A stretch of 64,000 nt of DNA, from NCBI GenBank assembly GCA_033030425.1, contig JAUFSD010000023.1:1054001-1118000 (forward strand), written 5' to 3'. Shown here in pieces: positions 24,040 to 35,400 of the stretch. The position numbers and the translations under genes are program-made. The stretch comes from Verpa conica. Its lineage: Eukaryota; Ascomycota; Pezizomycetes; Pezizales; Morchellaceae. Under the pieces are notes generated by a model. That model was not told where the DNA came from, searched no databases, and worked only from the letters and a program-made list of their open reading frames with translations. The first letter of the stretch is position 1. Every line of letters begins with the position of its first letter.

Positions 24040-24227
24040 TATAGTCGGACCCGAGTAGTATTCTATGGTTGGAGTAGACGGCTGGGTAAACCTTATCTAG
24101 GTGTACTTCTTAAAACGAGCCTAGATAAGGTTTTAATAGATGTTAGTCGCTGGTCTAAGGTCCTTGTAAGAAAGTATGCCTAGATAAGGCTTATGAGAGC
24201 CATACCCAGTTGCCTACTCCGACTATA
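24040..24227. mobile_element. MITE-like inverted-repeat element, 188 bp
   Basis: The ends TATAGTCGG and CCGACTATA are exact inverted copies. Internal inverted blocks follow in the same order on both arms: GGAGTAGACGGCTGGGTA on the left matches the reverse complement of TACCCAGTTGCCTACTCC, and CCTTATCTAGG matches CCTAGATAAGG. The left arm carries about 20 extra bases. No ORF. This fits a non-autonomous DNA transposon. Confidence 0.75.
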
Positions 24228-24858
24228 AGTAGGGGCTTGGCTAGGAGCGTATGGGGTGCTTGGAGAAGCGAGTCCTCCTAAGCAAGCAATCAACCCCCGC
24301 TGTCCATATAAAATAACACTTTTTATAGATTTTCGAGGATGAGTATGTTCTTATAAATGACACTAGTTATTTTCCGGATAATAAACCGTAGATTTAGTAT
24401 TAGCGGCTGTCTCGTATTATACTTAGCTAAGGGCTTCCCGGTACGGAGAAACCGAGAGTTATGGATTTTTTTTATAGGTAGCGGGACTATTGTAGGACTG
24501 GGAGAGTCACGAGTGTACCTGGCCTACTAATAAGCTAGGATTTATGTAGATCTGTTAGTGAACTATCACAGATAAAAATAGAATAACAGAGTAATAGATG
24601 CAGAGAGAGAATTAACCAAATCAAGGCAAGCCAGAGAGATGATGGGACCGGTAGTCTCATACCTAGACTCATAGCACATCCTCCTACTTTCTCCACTGGG
24701 GCACTGGCATGTTCCAGTGGTTTCTTTTCCGGGCGGGTTATTCTTTTTCAGTTGTTCCCGCGGTTTTATACGAGGATGCTTCATTTACTACGAGGTGTTT
24801 CCCCACCCTCCTCTCAATTAATCATATGCAGTTGCTACGAGGTATGACTCAGTGCTTA
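24228..24858. other. intergenic, no gene seen
   Basis: Spacer between two small transposon relics. No coding signal. Confidence 0.5.
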
Positions 24859-24951
24859 GGTTTTATGTAGGCTCGTTCCCATCCCTACCTATTGCAAGCA
24901 CCTACGGCAGGCAAGCTGCCATAGGGGCTGGGCACGAGACTAGGTTTTATG
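24859..24951. mobile_element. 75-bp Mutator-type MITE with 9-bp TSD (copy A)
   Basis: The element spans 24868-24942. Its ends TAGGCTCGTTCCCATCCC and GGGCTGGGCACGAGACTA are imperfect inverted repeats. The 9-bp direct repeat GGTTTTATG borders it on both sides (24859-24867 and 24943-24951). A second copy at 53164-53237 has the same ends and a different 9-bp duplication. Target duplications of 9 bp are characteristic of Mutator-like elements. Confidence 0.85.
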
Positions 24952-26406
24952 GTGATTTCACATGAATGAATATGACACGGCCATCAAGCACCTGGAGCCT
25001 TTAGAGCCTTAAATGATTCTCGGAGGCTCCAAGCCTAGTCCGGGCTTTTATTCGTCTAGACTATACAATGCAGCTAGTAAGTCTAACCACGGTGCCACAG
25101 GTTGATAACCCTGACCCTGACCCTGCATTGAAGTCAATATACTATTAGGAGCCCCAAAGTGCCTGAGTGAGTGCGAAGCCTCGACAGGGCTCTTGCTAGT
25201 ATATGATATACATATAAGTAGCAAATAGTCAGAGGTGCAGGAAGTAGCTGGTGAGCCTAATGCAAGAGATTCTTTCGGGCACATCGGCTAGGGATTGAGA
25301 TGGAAATACTCAGGTTGTGGGTTGTGTTAGCTGCAAGGAAAAACATGTATAGTTGTTGTGGTGTATTGCATACTGCTTCCCACTTCACTATCTGACCTAA
25401 CCCAAATCCCCCTCTTTCTATTCTATAGAATTTTAGTCTCATGTCCGTTTTTCGTACCGGCCAAGGTATTCTTCCAGTATCCACAAAAGCTCTACATCAT
25501 GAGTGGCTCTGTCATTATCGTCCTGCCTCCCAATAGAAAGAACGCAAGAGTAAGATACCAGCTGAAAGCCTTATGATACCAATGTGCCACAAACCCGTTC
25601 TGCCAGCACTGACAATAACAACCGCGAGAATGTGCTGTTTCAGGTTTCTATCCCCACCCCCCCCAATACTACCCTATCACACCTTCACATAGCTAAATAC
25701 TAACCGTTGCGTAACGCCGTAATCAGTAGAGTAGCCTAGCCAGCGTAACACAAAAAGCACATCAAAAGAAGTGCTTCTAGATATCAAAACAAGCTCTCTG
25801 TCACGAGTTACCGAAGTAGTGGGATGCCTTAACAGGGGGGGGGGGAGGGGATAGGTAGGTAGGTAGGTGTCGATTCCGATCCTCTGGTAAGTAAGGTTCA
25901 TAGCCGCCTAGGCACCAACTGCAGTTCGTTCAACTACCAATATATCTTTGGGGCCCCACATCACCTTTCGAACTGAATTAGGCGCGCTGCAGGGCTGTCA
26001 GGCGGCTATCTGGGATGTTGCGGCCCGGCCCGTAGTGACCCTAGACAGTGTTTCTAAAATATATTTTTTTTTCTTACTACGGGTATTTAAAGCCACCGTG
26101 ATGGGGGAATATCTTTTTTTTTTGACAATAAGGTTATTGAGCCTTTTTTTTCTTCTTTCTTTTTTTCTTTCGTCGGTATGGCTTCTTCTAGTGACTCTCT
26201 TCGAAGGGTGGATTGTAGGGAGATTGATTCTATCCTATGCGGGTCATATATTAAAGAAGTGTTCGGCGGTCCCCGATGGTTCTCGGGTACTTCGTCCGTA
26301 GACGTTTTTGAAGTCAGAGGGAATAAAGGGGGTATGTAGAGTCTAACTCCAATATATACTTCTCTATTCTAGATACATTTAAGGTTAATTGACTTTATGT
26401 ATAGTT
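24952..26406. other. intergenic upstream of the CorA-like gene
   Basis: No gene accepted. Notable are CCCTGA repeats (25109-25125), an 11-base G tract (25835-25845) with GTAG repeats just after it, and T-rich runs near 26055-26165. Confidence 0.5.
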
Positions 26407-27167
26407 ATGTTACCCGATCTTGACGATGTGAAGATTAGTACTCTATTAGAAGTACCACAACCACCTCTAATAACAATATATTTCATTCCATACTAACAAA
26501 CCTCTAGACGAGTTCAAAGAACACAGCGCAGGCGCCAGTTCTACGTATAATGTTCATAACCCTTCCGCCAAACACCCATCACTAAAAACTAATATGATTA
26601 TAGATTCATTGATGCGCTCCCAGACGATAAAGACCGTCTCAGTATCACCTCCTCTACGCTGCAAAGCCTCTTTAAAACCTACAGCATCTCCCCCAGAGCC
26701 GCTGGTCTCATCGAACGACAACAAATGCCAGACCGAGTAATTCAATACGACCTCACCAGCGGCACCCCTACACACCACCGTAAATACACCCTCCCCCCTC
26801 CCCTTGTATTCACCACAGCTAACAATGTTATAGAGTTCTGGTACTCCGCCGTTATCCGCTCAATAAACCCAGTGAATAACCCTCTAAACTCATCGAAGCG
26901 GGTTCTGGACTGGATGCGGTTCTGTGTGTGGGCAGGGAGGGATATGGAAACCGGGGCAACGACAATATTGGCGTTGCGGTGTCCAGAGGAGTTGAAGAGG
27001 GAGCTTGTGGCCGCGTTTGAAGGGAGGGGTGATTTAGTGCGGCGGCACCCAATGATGGTTCATGCGTTTTTGGCACAGAAGGTCTTGTTTGTGTCGGATA
27101 GGTTTTTGGCTGTTTTTGCGGATCCGATATATGAATTGGTTAGTTTTCTCCCCCTCTCTTTGCCCAC

Positions 27168-27201
<34 letters not shown>

Positions 27202-28046
27202 GTGGTTAATGATTTTTTTTTTATGAGGGGGTAGGAGTTTAATATTGATAAACTACATTCGGCAGAGGACTTTACGGAAAGGAGCAGAGCGTTTCTTACA
27301 CTTGCGAGACAGATCACGCAGGTTTCTACTGACCATGGGATCTTATTTGCGTCGTTGAAACAACTGAAGGCCGAGCACGACTGGATAATTGCAAGATCTA
27401 CAGTGGCGGGGGCAGATAACCTCGATTTCAAGAATGACATATGGGATGTTTTAATCGGCGAGTGTGAGCTCTTAATGCGGTATGGAAAGTTGTATGAATC
27501 AAGGACCAAGATCGGTATCAACGAGGTGTGTGTTGACTCCAGTGGTTTTTTTTCTCTCTCTCTAGGGGTGTGTGTGTGTGTGCAGAGCTGACTTTTAGTT
27601 GTAGTGCTTCGCGATGGTGAATCAGAGGGACTCTGAAGTTAATATTAAGATGGCAGCGGAGAGTACACAGATTGCTCGTGCGAGTCATCAAGACGGACAG
27701 TCATTGCGTGTGATACAGATTCTTACGATGGTCTTTCTGCCGGCTTCATTGTGTAGTGTATGTGTCGTCTCCCCAAGTGTGAAGATTTCTCGCATATCAC
27801 TGATTTAACGTCTTGTAGGGGATTTTTGGTATGGGTTTCTTCAACACGAGCCCTGACGAGAATGGAGATGCAAAGTTCTCTGTGAGTAGTAATTGGTGGT
27901 GGTATCTTGCGTTTACGATACCGTTGACGGCGGTGATATTGCTAAGTATGGGTGGGTGGAGGATATATGATAAATGGAAGTTAAATAAGCAGAAGATGGC
28001 TATTGGGGATCCGGAGAAGCAGTCGAATTATTCGATGAGTTTGTGA
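26407..28046 (+). CDS. CorA-like fungal membrane protein
   Basis: Six exons: 26407-26437, 26508-26544, 26604-27138, 27235-27525, 27605-27757 and 27819-28046. All joins keep frame and give about 424 residues. The soluble part ends in a long helical region (LKQLKAEHDWIIARS, then ASHQDGQSLRVIQIL). TM1 (VFLPASLCSGIFGMGFF, about residues 335-355) and TM2 (WWWYLAFTIPLTAVILLSM) follow. This helix-TM-short loop-TM layout is that of CorA-type magnesium channels and the many CorA-like fungal proteins. The canonical GMN after TM1 reads GMG here, so ion transport is not assured. Introns contain a (GA)n run at about 27173-27198 and (GT)n runs at about 27526-27582. The two short 5' exons, 31 and 37 nt, are the least secure part; intron 1 uses a GTACTC donor and a TACTAAC branch. 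Confidence 0.82.
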
Positions 28047-28982
28047 ATAGTGTATCTTTAATGAATAAATCTTAATTGCAGTATGGAGATCTTGGGGGTT
28101 TTGTTGTGAGGTAGGTGGGCAGGAGGTCAGAAATACTTCTCGGTTTATAGCTCTACAGATCTATATATACGCTACTAATTTTGGAATCTCACTGATACAG
28201 TCTGAACGTAGCCATATAGACGCTATACCCATCTCAGAAGAACCCATCGAGTGATTCACCATGACCAACCTCCAATAAAAGAAGCCCTTCCCTTTCTCAC
28301 CGGTACACATCAGAATAGTAAGATGAGACTATACAACCTCTAAACCCAAAAGTTCCTAACCGCTCACCTCTAACACCAACACCAACAATGAAACCCCAAA
28401 CCCACCCTGCATTCTCCTAGACTACCACATCCACACCCAACGCTACATCCCCACATCGACAAACTCACACATTCAGACCAAAATCAAAGCTCCCTCGCAA
28501 AAAAAACAAAATAATCGATTTCTGGATCAACCGACGGGAAACTAACCATCCCGAAAGACTATGAAGATATACTCGAACCACCAGATATAATCTATCCGTA
28601 CTGAAACGAATATAGTATGTCTGTGGTGTAGTGATTCTCAGTGGTTTATGACGGCGTTGAGGAGACATCAAGAGGTTTCACATAATATGGTGGTGGTGGT
28701 GTTTAGGTACCTCGTAATTTATATTGTAGTTTTAATGATGCTTTCTAGATTGTTGCTTATTATTCTTGATCCTTTTCTCTCGGATAGCTTCTTGATCTTG
28801 GAACTGAGGTATTGGAGTGTATCGCCATCTTTATCATTGTCTTAACTCATAAAATGAATATCTATAACCGACCCCCAAAACAGAAGAACGACCAATTCAT
28901 ACAACGCCATACCAAACACTACCTGCGCTATGAGATTACAAGCACATACTCCCCAAAAACCATCCAATCATGCATAAATAAC
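28047..28982. other. convergent intergenic region
   Basis: Between the 3' ends of the CorA-like and GT23-like genes. No gene seen; it should contain both 3' UTRs. Confidence 0.55.
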
Positions 28983-30496
28983 CTACCAAGCAACCCCACT
29001 CCAATCATAGTCACCATCTATATTATGCCACCCCGCCTCTAGGATCGCCCTCTCCCACCCCATAATCACCGCAATCAACCTACAAGTCGTACTAGAAACA
29101 TCGCACACCGCCCCCGCATCCCCCCTCGCCGCCAACTCGCCCAGAATCTTCAAATCACGTAAATACGATCTTCCCAGCTCGATCTTCTGCTCTGGACTTA
29201 ATCCCCAGAATTCCTCCGCGAAAAACCCTTTCTGGTCTGGCGAGACCTCTAAATCACCAAGCCACGCGTTGGCAGCAATGCTTCCCTGGGCTGGGAGGAA
29301 GTTCGTAAACTCGGGTGTAGAGTAGACGTGTATGTCGTCTGAAGCATAGACGACGTTTCCATGCCTACCAGTGATATTCCGGGCTGCCTCGGCGTACCTG
29401 AGGAGAGGTACATACCCGCCCTCCTCCTGTTTGAAGTCCCAGTTTAGGGCTTTCCTGTCGCCTCTTCGGATATGCATACTGACTAATGGGCCGACTAGTG
29501 ACTTCTTTCGGACCTCGACCGCGTCTTGGTCTTCGGGGCGTAGACCGAGTCTGAATAGTGCCTCGTATCCTTCACGGGCGAGGCTGAAAATCTTGATCTG
29601 GCGGAGGACACCCATCTTATGTGGGTCTTCGAATTCGTCGACGAAGCTGTGGCCGAACATGTAGCTGTGGGTGGAGGGGGCGATGACGAGATGTTTTGCA
29701 GAGTGGGGGCAGGGGAGGAGCCAATGTGGTGGGGGAGGGGCACATTTGGGTTTTGGGATAGGGAGGAAATAGGATGTGTACGGTCCCCATGCCCTGTGAT
29801 TTGTTAACCCCCATGTAAGAAAAAGGAAAGAAGGGGAAAGTACCAATCTCGATCATTGACAAAAAAGCTCCGACCTTCCCGTTTAGCAAGCCCGTACGCA
29901 CTCCACAAGCCCATAAGCGCAACCCCGAGACCGGCATTCTTGGACTCAAGCAGATACGTAAGACTCGCATCACACAGGTCCATCCCTTGCTCCACCTCCA
30001 CAGTTTCACCGCTATCAGCCGGGTCGACAAACAACTTATCAAGCCAATAATACCCCGGGTGTCCAGCACCATGCCCATGCCCCTCTCCATGCGACCTTGC
30101 CTTGCCAGAAACCTCATGAACAGATTTACAAATCCCACGATAAACCTGGGGCCTCAACGGCTCCCGAATTCCCTTTGGTATCTCAACCGTCCATTTCGAC
30201 TCCTTCTTTCCAGGTACAATCGTGGCATTAACACTCATGACCGAGTTGAAATCCACCTTCTGGACTACAGCTACAGACGAATGTATCGGGACGAAGACCA
30301 GCAACCCCCATACACAGAGCGACAACAACGCGCCAATGAGTATGACTCTTCCACGGGTGAGCCATATCCGCCTTTTGAGGAACGACCGGTAGGGTTCTGC
30401 GTGTTCTTGGTACCGTGGCAGGAACGGCTGTTCGTCTTCGGCGGTAGGGCGGTATCGTGGTGTCAGCGGTGAGGAAAAAGAGGATGAGGAGGACAT
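28983..30496 (-). CDS. GT23-like (fucosyltransferase-like) type II membrane protein
   Basis: Two exons, 30496-29844 and 29793-28983, with a 50-nt intron that splits a Trp codon (GTACTT...CACAG), giving about 487 residues. After a cytosolic tail comes one signal anchor (VILIGALLSLCVWGLLVFV, about residues 51-70), the type II topology of Golgi glycosyltransferases. The luminal part includes a Cys/Pro-rich segment and HIRRGD at about residues 325-330, the donor-binding signature of alpha-1,6-fucosyltransferase (GT23) and related folds. A later FFAEEFWGLSPEQ block and a Cys-containing loop (CDVSSTTCRLIAVIMG) sit where the second sugar-nucleotide motif is expected. Donor and acceptor cannot be read from sequence; GDP-fucose is inference from the family. 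The ATG at 30496 is followed directly by a Ser-rich tail. Confidence 0.75.
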
Positions 30497-32129
30497 TGTG
30501 TATATTGCACCAGAGCCTGCTGATGGACGTGTAGGAGTGAGGAAAGGAGGAGAGTGAAGAGGAGAGAATGTGGAATTGGGCGTCTAGATATGTTGGGGAT
30601 TGAATTGTAAAAGGTGTTGTTTGGAAGGTTACACGAGAGCTCTCTGAAACGGGGGTTGAAACTGGGTAAACCCTAACCCAGACCCCTGTTGATCGTCGTG
30701 GCTCCCGGGGAAAATCATCGGGTTGTTGCGATGCAGGGGAGTTGGCGGTTAGACGCATGGGCTTGGCGGGGGGGGCATTCTATACTTCTGGAAGCTCCTG
30801 AGTGACTTTACCTTCCATATTCTGTAGTCGACCGTAGGGTTAGGGTCCTTAGAGTACATGTAGCATAAGCGGTTGTCCACGAGTGAACTCTGGCGGTTTG
30901 CATCTAAAGGTGTAGTTGTCGTGTAGTAGATTGTAGGCCTCCTAAAGTATAAATAAACCTCCCGTTTCACAACCTCACCCATACCAACCCTCAAACCATA
31001 AGTTCTAGAGTAATAAAAGCTCGAAACCATCTGGAGTATCTAAAGTGCCCAAGCACTCCCAGAAACCCAGGAGTACTTACTACTCCATCAGACCTTCCAA
31101 GAGCTGCTAGAATCATTACATCAGTTCCGAAGGAGAACTATATCACCTCCTTCATCAGTCTATACATCAGCTCTCTAATCAATCAAATCGAGCTGGGTAT
31201 TTGAGATGGTTAGAGCAAAAATAATGTATGTAATCTGCTATCCCATCCCCTCTCTTACTAACTCCATCTACATTTATCAGAAGCGCAATCCAACTACATC
31301 TCAGAGATACCAATCCTCGGATGCAGCCTGTAGGGTCCCTACTTATCGACGATTATCCTAGAAAACGCTGAGGCGCACAGACACATCATGTGATGTTCCA
31401 ACACACCTTATATTCACTCGCTGGTTCAGAGTATCAGCAAACGATACGAGGGGTTTAGAAGGTGTACTCGGACTAAGGAGATTCCAAAGAAGATATGATC
31501 CAAAAGAGCAGAGACTTGATAAAGGGTGGGATATATACAGGCTTCTCCTATTACTACTAGCTTGATAGGTGTATTTTATAAGCACAAGTGCCAGAATGGT
31601 TATTTGTCTGTTTTAAAGACCTGAAAATCAGAGAAAGTCATACATCCTTTTTATATATCTTTCTCTAGATGTAATATGTGCTAATGAGAGTCATTAGAAT
31701 AGTTGATCGAAGCCTTGAAACCACGCCCCCGCACCGTTTCCCGCGGGAATCTGAGGGGCCGTTTAGATTCGCTGGGGAAAATATCGGAGTTAGTGGGTGG
31801 TTTATGGGGTTTACAGGGTGTCTAGGTGGCTTGAGAGATAGAGATATCCTTAGTTAGACTAAATTTGATATGTTTTGCTTTTGTTTTGCTGTTCATTTCT
31901 ACCGCTCTACCTTCCCTTATTTTTTCACCAGTCTAATTCATCCTAACATCTACTTGTAGATGGCCTGAATTAAGGAGTCCCTTGATCTATAGTTCCTAAT
32001 ATAGATTTTTATTTCGCTCTTTCTCGTGCTAGAATCAGGCTATAGAAGGGTTAAATTTTATCAACTAGGCACTATTGTGACACAGTATCCGCCCCCAGGA
32101 CGAAATATTGAGCTATTAAACTTCTTCTC
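30497..32129. other. upstream region of the GT23-like gene, no gene seen
   Basis: The first few hundred bases should hold the promoter. The rest is AT-rich without coding signal. Telomere-like AACCCTAACCC and GGGTTAGGG motifs occur singly at about 30670 and 30836. Confidence 0.5.
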
Positions 32130-32434
32130 TATGGTGCCGGAAGCCTTAAATGGGGACCAAACTAAGGAAAGATGCAACGCTCTTGGCACAAGGGTTAGGT
32201 GTTCTTATACATCCCCAGTGTCATAATTGATCCCAGTGTTGTCAATCTATACTTGAATTGCACCTCAGTAGCTTGGTAATAACTGAGAAAGATGACCCTA
32301 AGCGGAGAGTTTCTCAAAGGAAAAGCCTTATGAAAACTACCTAAGTATGCCTGAGAATTATACATTTAATCTTACTGCCAAGAGCGTTGCATGTTTCGTT
32401 AGTTTGGTCCCCATTTAAGGCTTCCGGCACCATA
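32130..32434. mobile_element. MITE-like element with about 56-bp inverted ends
   Basis: The left end TGGTGCCGGAAGCCTTAAAT and the following 35 bases recur inverted at the right end (about 32378-32432), with only a few mismatches. TA flanks both ends. The unpaired middle of about 190 bp codes nothing. This fits a non-autonomous DNA transposon with a TA target or a foldback element. Confidence 0.75.
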
Positions 32435-35400
32435 CCTCTAAGATGTTTTTCTATACTATTAGAACTGAATTATATACAAGAACGTCTAAAAAAAATACTA
32501 GAATATACTGTGCTTAGGCCATCTTTCAAGAAGGTTGACTCTTACAATATCAATCCAAACACCTAGGTCAACCTCAGAAATGCAGATATAAATAATTCAG
32601 ACTTTGGTATAAAAATTCCTACCCCCAGCAGCATAGCTATTCGGAGAAGCATATTTTTTTCTTATTCAAGGAGATTATCTTCACCTAAGCACATGTCTTG
32701 TGAAATTCCATAGCCACATAATCAAATATAATATATTTCTCCCCCCCCCCCAAATATTCCCTTCCCTCTTTCTATTAACCATAATCTATTTAAACCCCAT
32801 ATATCAAGAAATACAAGAAAACAAACCCCACGATCTAATGGAAGGAAGTAACAGAAAAGAATGCTTCCTGCTTTATACCATTCGTACTCCCTTAACTCCA
32901 TCTACTCGCATATCTCGTGGTGTCCGTGGACTTCACGCATCCCTGCCCATACATTTTTACCTCCCCCCCTAAGACTAGCGCAGTGCCACGTAACCTAAAC
33001 TTCTAGTTCAGAAACGGAAGGCGAATCCCTCACCCACAGTAATTAATTCAAATGTACATCCTCGGATGATATTTTTTTGTCGGAATTATCCTCCCCCCCC
33101 CTAGGCGAGCCATCGCTAGTTTGCTTTTTGCGGAAGAATATGACGAATATGGCGTGTTAATGGCGCACTGGCTCTTTGGAATCCCAAAAATAGTAGACAT
33201 ACCTAAGCCGAGGTATAAGTGTAGAGTGTAACGTAATGGATAAACCGAGGGTCGTTTACGAGATTCAGTGAGGTGTTTTCTGTCTCAGAGTAGCGTAAGG
33301 TGAAGGCGATATTCCATTTCCTATCTAATATAGGGGAATATTCTGATGTTTCCTCCAGGGTGGGACTAACTTTGTCCCACCAGACGACTATGTTGGGTGG
33401 TTTGCCGGAGGGTGACGTTGCTGATATCAGTTCTTGCAGAACTTGTATTGTCGTACTTGATCGACTTATCCTCTTCAGGCTATAGAGTTAGATAAATTTC
33501 TTTTCTTTATGAGTATTAAAGAAGGGGATTGGGGTGCAGTTGGACTCGTTTCCATACCTTAGCTATAAGCTCTAGATGGCTAAGGTGCCTCTCCAAGCTG
33601 GTGCTTCCTAACCAAGTGACCTACTCCCTACTCAGCATTACCGAAATTGATATTCACGATGCATCTATGCTTGTGGGTTTTCCTTGGGTTGCACGTACCT
33701 CAAACTCTAACTCAAGCCGCCTATGCTAGATTCATCTTTTCCCACCGTTAATTCCCACGCAAGAAGACTCATGATCTCTGCTACGTGCGGAAGAGTAGAT
33801 GTTTCTATCTTCCTATCTTGGCATGCTACCGGTTTGTATTGGGTGCTGCCGAATGATTTTCGTAAAGCTGTTTTTTTTTTTTTTAAGGGTCCACACAAAC
33901 CTAAGTATCTCCGAGCACAAGATACCACAGAAGGTTGCTGAAGGTCCATCAAGAAGCCTCTGAGAATTTTAGGGTGTGAGCATGTTCTGCCCAGGCCTTA
34001 CAGCGGGCGGAAGGCTCTACCTGATGGTCTAGGTATGAGGTTTGTGGATGTAGATGTGAGAGAATACCGTTGGTGGTTGGTTTTAGCTCTATGACGAATT
34101 ACCCGACACTAGTGCTTTTCCTTTCACTCTTGCAACCGGCCTCAGTATTTATATCTATCGGTTATAATACTTGGGAAGTCTTTTTTTGTCCGTCTACATG
34201 AGATTATCTAATTACCTCTATATAGAAAGTGATAATCGGTATAAATGCCCGGCTAAATTACCGTAATACTTTTTTTTTATCTATAAGCCCCATATTTCCC
34301 AGAAACCTCTATTTATTTTATTTTTACATAATGGAATGCATCATAATTATAACGGAAGAATTTATATACTTGGACTTAAATAAAAATATAACAGATCCCT
34401 CATGCAACGTCACTCGGGGTGACAGGGATTAGGATTAACGCGAGGTACATACTAGAAGAATTACGAAGATAGAGTACCAGACCATAGATAAGATTGAAAC
34501 TATCCTCTATCTAGCCCATGTACAAACCCATAGAACCAAAAGATTAGCTCACTATACAAAAACCCCGTATATAAATATACACCTCTTCACTTTGCACCCT
34601 CCCACATAATTAACTAACGATCACAGAAGGAAAGGCTTTTCGGTGTACTAGCCGTCTACTGTGCTTCCTAAACGGGATCTTCTGGCAAATACAAATCAAT
34701 CAGGGTCTGTTATGGAAGGTAGGGATACTAGCTAGCCTAGCCCATTACCTCCCGTAGCGGTGACAGCTTTGATAGCTGAGGAATAGGGAAGATATTCCGT
34801 AAAGTATCGGGTTGATAGTCAACTAAGCTATTCATAAATATAAAATAAGAGTTAATGGCTTCGATCCTCAGTTTTCCACTTCTAGCATCACCCGATCTCG
34901 ATTGTACGACGCTGAGGAATGCCTTATCGATGTAGGAAGTGGTTACTCGGAGATTCGATTAAGGAGAATATATTGTAAACTCCTAGGAGTGAAGATCTGA
35001 TAGATACTGTAAGCTACAACGATTGTGTAAAAGTATTACCAACTAGATGTCCCAAGATAAAAACCCAACGATAAATAGACCAGTCACCGGTGTATAAGAT
35101 GATTGAATTACGTTATAAAGAGTTAATGTCACGAGTGCTTCATCATGACTCACATCTCTAGAAGAAAAGTGCAGCCCCTCCCCCTATAACGGCAGTTAAG
35201 GTACGTAGTACTATCTCTCTTATACATACTCAAAGAGTACTCTCAAATTCCCGCGCGGGTATACCGGCGGCACCCTCATTTCCCCTCCAACCACTCCGAG
35301 CCCGCCATAACGCTCAAGATAGTAATCCTCCGAGAGATATGAAATATCTGTACAGCCCCACCACCGGCAGCGTCCCCCTACAACCGGTAAGAAAAAGAAA

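Noticed and set aside
30660..30850. Telomere-like AACCCTAACCC and GGGTTAGGG motifs here and near 42756, 54430 and 55886
   Set aside because: They are single or double units, not arrays, so they do not indicate a telomere or a clear interstitial telomeric repeat.
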